Assembly (NCBI GenBank): GCA_020854035.1
Contig: JADZGE010000009.1
Coordinates: forward strand, 1-64,000
Direction of reading: 5' to 3'
Source: Burkholderiales bacterium
GTDB taxonomy: Bacteria; Pseudomonadota; Gammaproteobacteria; Burkholderiales; SG8-41
Length of the DNA: 64,000 nt
The position numbers were made by a program, and so were the translations under genes. This document shows, piece after piece, positions 62,027-64,000 of the stretch. Under the pieces are notes generated by a model. It was not told the origin of the DNA and ran no database searches. It saw only the letters and a program-made list of their open reading frames with translations. How positions within the stretch are numbered: the first letter of the stretch is position 1; each line of letters opens with the position of its first letter.

Positions 62027-63097
62027 GTGCGATTCGATCTTTTCCACGAGCTCGCGATGCCGCCGCTCCTCGATCGCGGCGAAGCGCGGCTTTTCGACGA
62101 GACGCTGGGCGAGATCGCCGCGGCGGACGCCCTCGGCTTCGGCGGCGCGTGGCTCGTCGAGCATCACTTCATGCCGGGCTTCTCGCATTCCTCGAAGCCG
62201 GAGCTGGTGCTCGCGGCGTGCGCCGCGCGCACCCGGCGGCTGCGGCTCGGGCTGGCCGTGATCCCCCTTCCCTACCACCACCCCGTGCACGTCGCCGAGC
62301 GCGTGGCGACACTCGACCTCCTCAGCGGGGGCCGGCTCGAAGTCGGCATCGGCCGCGGCTTCTCGCCGGCCGAGTACGGGGCGTTCGGCGCGCGCATGCG
62401 GGAGAGCCGCGCGCTCGTCGCGGAATCCCTCGCGATCCTGCGCGCGAGCTTCTCCGGCGATCCGGTCACCTTCGCCGGCGCGCACTACCGGCTCGACGGC
62501 GCGCGGATCGTGCCGCGCGCGCTGCAGCGGCCGCACCCGCCGCTCTGGGCGGCCGCGGTGAGCCCCGAGAGCTTCGACTGGGCGGCCCGCGAGGGGCTCG
62601 GCGTGCTCGTGGGGCCGTTCAAGCCCTGGTTCATGACCGAGGCCGATATCCGGCGCTACCGCGACGCCTGGCGGCGCCCCGAACCGCCGCGCATCGGCGT
62701 GACGGCGGGCGTGCTGTGCCTGCGCGACGGCCGGCGCGCGCGTGCCCTCGCCGCGCCCGCGCTCTCGTGGTTCTACGGCGAGCTCATGCGCGTCACCGCC
62801 CCGGTGCTCGAAAGCCTCTACCCGTCCTACGAGCACTTCCGGCAGCTGGGGCGCTACCGGCGGCTCATCGGGCTCGGTGCGCGCCCGCGCGTGCTCGCCG
62901 CGGCGGGCATGACCATCGTCGGCAGCCCGCTCGAATGCATCGATCGCATCCGGAAGCTGCAACGGGCCGGTGTCACCCATCTCCTCATGGCGATCGGCGC
63001 GGGAGCGGTGGCAACCGGCGTGGTGCGCGAATCGCTCGAGTGCATCGCGGCCGAGGTGATGCCGGCGTTCGACGCGGCTCAAGACCGGCGCGGGTAG
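62027..63097 (+). CDS. Luciferase-like (LLM) flavin-dependent monooxygenase
   Basis: A 356-residue TIM-barrel protein of the bacterial luciferase family, using reduced FMN or F420. Family blocks: DETLGEIAAADALGFGGAWLVEHHF (split near 25-50), LAVIPLPYHHPVHVAERVATLD near 80, SGGRLEVGIGRGFSPAEY near 105, and PHPPLWAAAVSPES near 170. The start is GTG 62027 with GAGAGGAG seven bases upstream; the long open frame before it is antisense to other genes. It is divergent from the diiron oxygenase gene. Confidence 0.92.
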   Translation: MRFDLFHELAMPPLLDRGEARLFDETLGEIAAADALGFGGAWLVEHHFMPGFSHSSKPELVLAACAARTRRLRLGLAVIPLPYHHPVHVAERVATLDLLSGGRLEVGIGRGFSPAEYGAFGARMRESRALVAESLAILRASFSGDPVTFAGAHYRLDGARIVPRALQRPHPPLWAAAVSPESFDWAAREGLGVLVGPFKPWFMTEADIRRYRDAWRRPEPPRIGVTAGVLCLRDGRRARALAAPALSWFYGELMRVTAPVLESLYPSYEHFRQLGRYRRLIGLGARPRVLAAAGMTIVGSPLECIDRIRKLQRAGVTHLLMAIGAGAVATGVVRESLECIAAEVMPAFDAAQDRRG

Positions 63098-63123
63098 CGC
63101 CGGGCGCATCGCCGCCCGGGCGC
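63097..63123. terminator. Bidirectional hairpin between convergent genes
   Basis: GCGCCGGGCG (63097-63106) pairs with CGCCCGGGCGC (63113-63123) with one bulged base and a six-base loop. It links the stop of the LLM gene to that of the DUF302 gene. No T run. Confidence 0.5.
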
Positions 63124-63546
63124 CTACTTGATGCCGAGCGCCTTTTTCGCGATGTCGTCGAGCAATGCCTCGACCTCCTTCACCGCCGCGCGCGAGGCGG
63201 GCGAACCATCCGGGCGCCACGGCCTGCGGTAGGAAACGTGGACGGTCCCGGGCTGCCGGGCGGTGGCGTAGACCATGATGCTGTAGGGACAGAGCGACGC
63301 GTTGGACGGGTCCGCTTCCATCGTCTTGCGCGAGAGCGCCGCGCTGCAGAAGACGAACGCTTCGGCGCCCACGTAGAGCTTGCGTGCCGAGCCGACATCC
63401 TTTCCCGTGCGCTCCAGCATGCGATTCACGTGGGACCGGAAATCGATCACGAGGCCCTTCGACTCGATCGCGAGCTGCACTTCGTCGCGGATGTCCTCGA
63501 ACTTGGCGGCTTTCGAATAGGTGACGATCGGATTGGGCTCTGCCAT
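63124..63546 (-). CDS. DUF302-family protein
   Basis: A 140-residue protein of the DUF302 family, a small alpha/beta fold often encoded near sulfur oxidation and redox genes. The block NASLCPYSIMVY near residue 95 and YVGAEAFVFCSAALSR near 65 are typical. No signal peptide is present, so it should be cytoplasmic. ATG 63546 with GAGGAG seven bases upstream. It is divergent from the rhodanese gene with a 117-base spacer. The function of the family is unknown. Confidence 0.87.
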   Translation of the reverse strand: MAEPNPIVTYSKAAKFEDIRDEVQLAIESKGLVIDFRSHVNRMLERTGKDVGSARKLYVGAEAFVFCSAALSRKTMEADPSNASLCPYSIMVYATARQPGTVHVSYRRPWRPDGSPASRAAVKEVEALLDDIAKKALGIK

Positions 63547-63614
63547 GGCGGTCTCCTCGGTCGCTCGACTCCGCCGGCAGTATAGATCCTGTTGAATGGC
63601 CTGCTTCATGGCCG

Positions 63615-63651
63615 CGCCGCCGGCGGTTGGACTCGCCGCCGCCGGCGGTTG
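63615..63651. repeat. Two copies of a 15-base palindromic repeat before the rhodanese gene
   Basis: CGCCGCCGGCGGTTG occurs at 63615-63629 and 63637-63651, 22 bases apart (two helical turns). Each copy holds the perfect palindrome CCGCCGGCGG. It lies in the divergent spacer of the DUF302 and rhodanese genes. Confidence 0.6.
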
Positions 63652-63663
63652 ATAATGCTTCTC

Positions 63664-64000
63664 ATGGAGCATATCGAACCCAGGCAGGCTCACGCGTTCC
63701 TGCAGAAGAACCCCGACGCGCTGTTCATCGACTGCCGCAGCGAGATGGAGTATCTCTTCGTCGGGCACCCGGTCGGCGCGCTGCACGTCGCGTGGAACGA
63801 CGGCCCCGACTGGGAGGTCAACCCGCACTTCGTCGGCCAGGTGAAGAAGCTCGCGGGCACCAACCACAACATGCGTCCGGTCGTGCTGATCTGCCGCAGC
63901 GGCAATCGCTCGCAGGAAGCCGGGGAGGCGCTGGAGCAGCACGGATTCGCCCGCGTCTACAACGTCGTGAACGGGTTCGAAGGTCCGCTGAACGCCGAGC
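63664..64000 (+). CDS. Rhodanese-domain sulfurtransferase (partial at window end)
   Basis: An open frame of 112 codons that runs off the window. It is a single rhodanese domain: FIDCRSEMEYLFVGHPVGA near residue 22, then the active-site loop LICRSGNRSQEA with the catalytic Cys near residue 80. The start is ATG 63664 or the in-frame ATG at 63655; neither has a strong ribosome site. Rhodaneses move sulfane sulfur from thiosulfate or persulfides to carriers such as TusA, so it probably feeds the nearby sHdr pathway. Confidence 0.88.
   Translation, partial: MEHIEPRQAHAFLQKNPDALFIDCRSEMEYLFVGHPVGALHVAWNDGPDWEVNPHFVGQVKKLAGTNHNMRPVVLICRSGNRSQEAGEALEQHGFARVYNVVNGFEGPLNAE

Overview
The window is GC-rich DNA with dense genes, short spacers and many 1-8 base overlaps between genes. 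The gene content fits a betaproteobacterium, probably Burkholderiales-related: many Bug-type tripartite tricarboxylate transporter binding proteins, an alaC-hom-thrC order, and surE-pcm-nlpD. I see no rRNA, tRNA, CRISPR array, insertion sequence or prophage.

Layout. 1-4.6 kb: an FtsX/LolD-type ABC exporter with an AttH-like lipocalin/hydratase gene that carries an in-frame stop. 4.6-13.8 kb: a TPR-glycosyltransferase, an unrecognised gene, clpB with a clear sigma-32 promoter, a YeiH-type exporter, an FMN glutamate-synthase-like protein, and nadC. 13.8-27.8 kb: a catabolic accessory region. It holds a LeuCD-like dehydratase with an AhpD-like protein, five intact orphan Bug binding proteins (two are recent duplicates around a RidA gene), an M24 protein without metal ligands, two amidohydrolases and an M20 carbamoylase. 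27.8-32.6 kb: a diguanylate cyclase and the alaC-hom-thrC operon. 32.7-35.4 kb: an Mth938-like gene and a broken GAF-PAS-GGDEF-EAL gene. 35.6-42.1 kb: moxR-DUF58-tgpA, then nlpD-pcm-surE on the other strand without rpoS after it. 42.2-45.5 kb: an MCE/Mla-type lipid transport operon whose ATPase-like gene has lost Walker A, the ABC signature and Walker B. 45.6-45.9 kb: a Bug gene remnant.

46-61 kb, all on the minus strand, is the most notable part. It is a sulfur-oxidising heterodisulfide-reductase-like (sHdr) system with its lipoate-binding protein LbpA and a dedicated lipoate assembly set. In transcription order it reads tusA, a histone-deacetylase-family gene, lipS2, lipT, lipS1, sLpl(AB) and a GATase-like gene without catalytic residues; then dsrE, hdrC1, hdrB1, hdrA, hyp, hdrC2, hdrB2, a small Cys-rich gene, lbpA, an ArsR regulator with an SqrR-like cysteine pair, and a YeeE/YedE sulfur transporter. 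Sulfane sulfur would enter through YeeE, pass along rhodanese/TusA/DsrE carriers, and be oxidised by the sHdr complex with LbpA as lipoyl partner. LplA attaches an octanoyl or lipoyl group, and LipS1/S2 and LipT complete and reduce the cofactor. The ArsR protein probably senses persulfide. The window ends with a diiron oxygenase, a luciferase-like monooxygenase, a DUF302 protein and a partial rhodanese.

The window also holds several proteins that keep an open frame but have lost catalytic residues (M24, ABC ATPase, GATase, RidA), two genes broken by nonsense or frameshift changes, and repeated use of TTG starts at gene overlaps.
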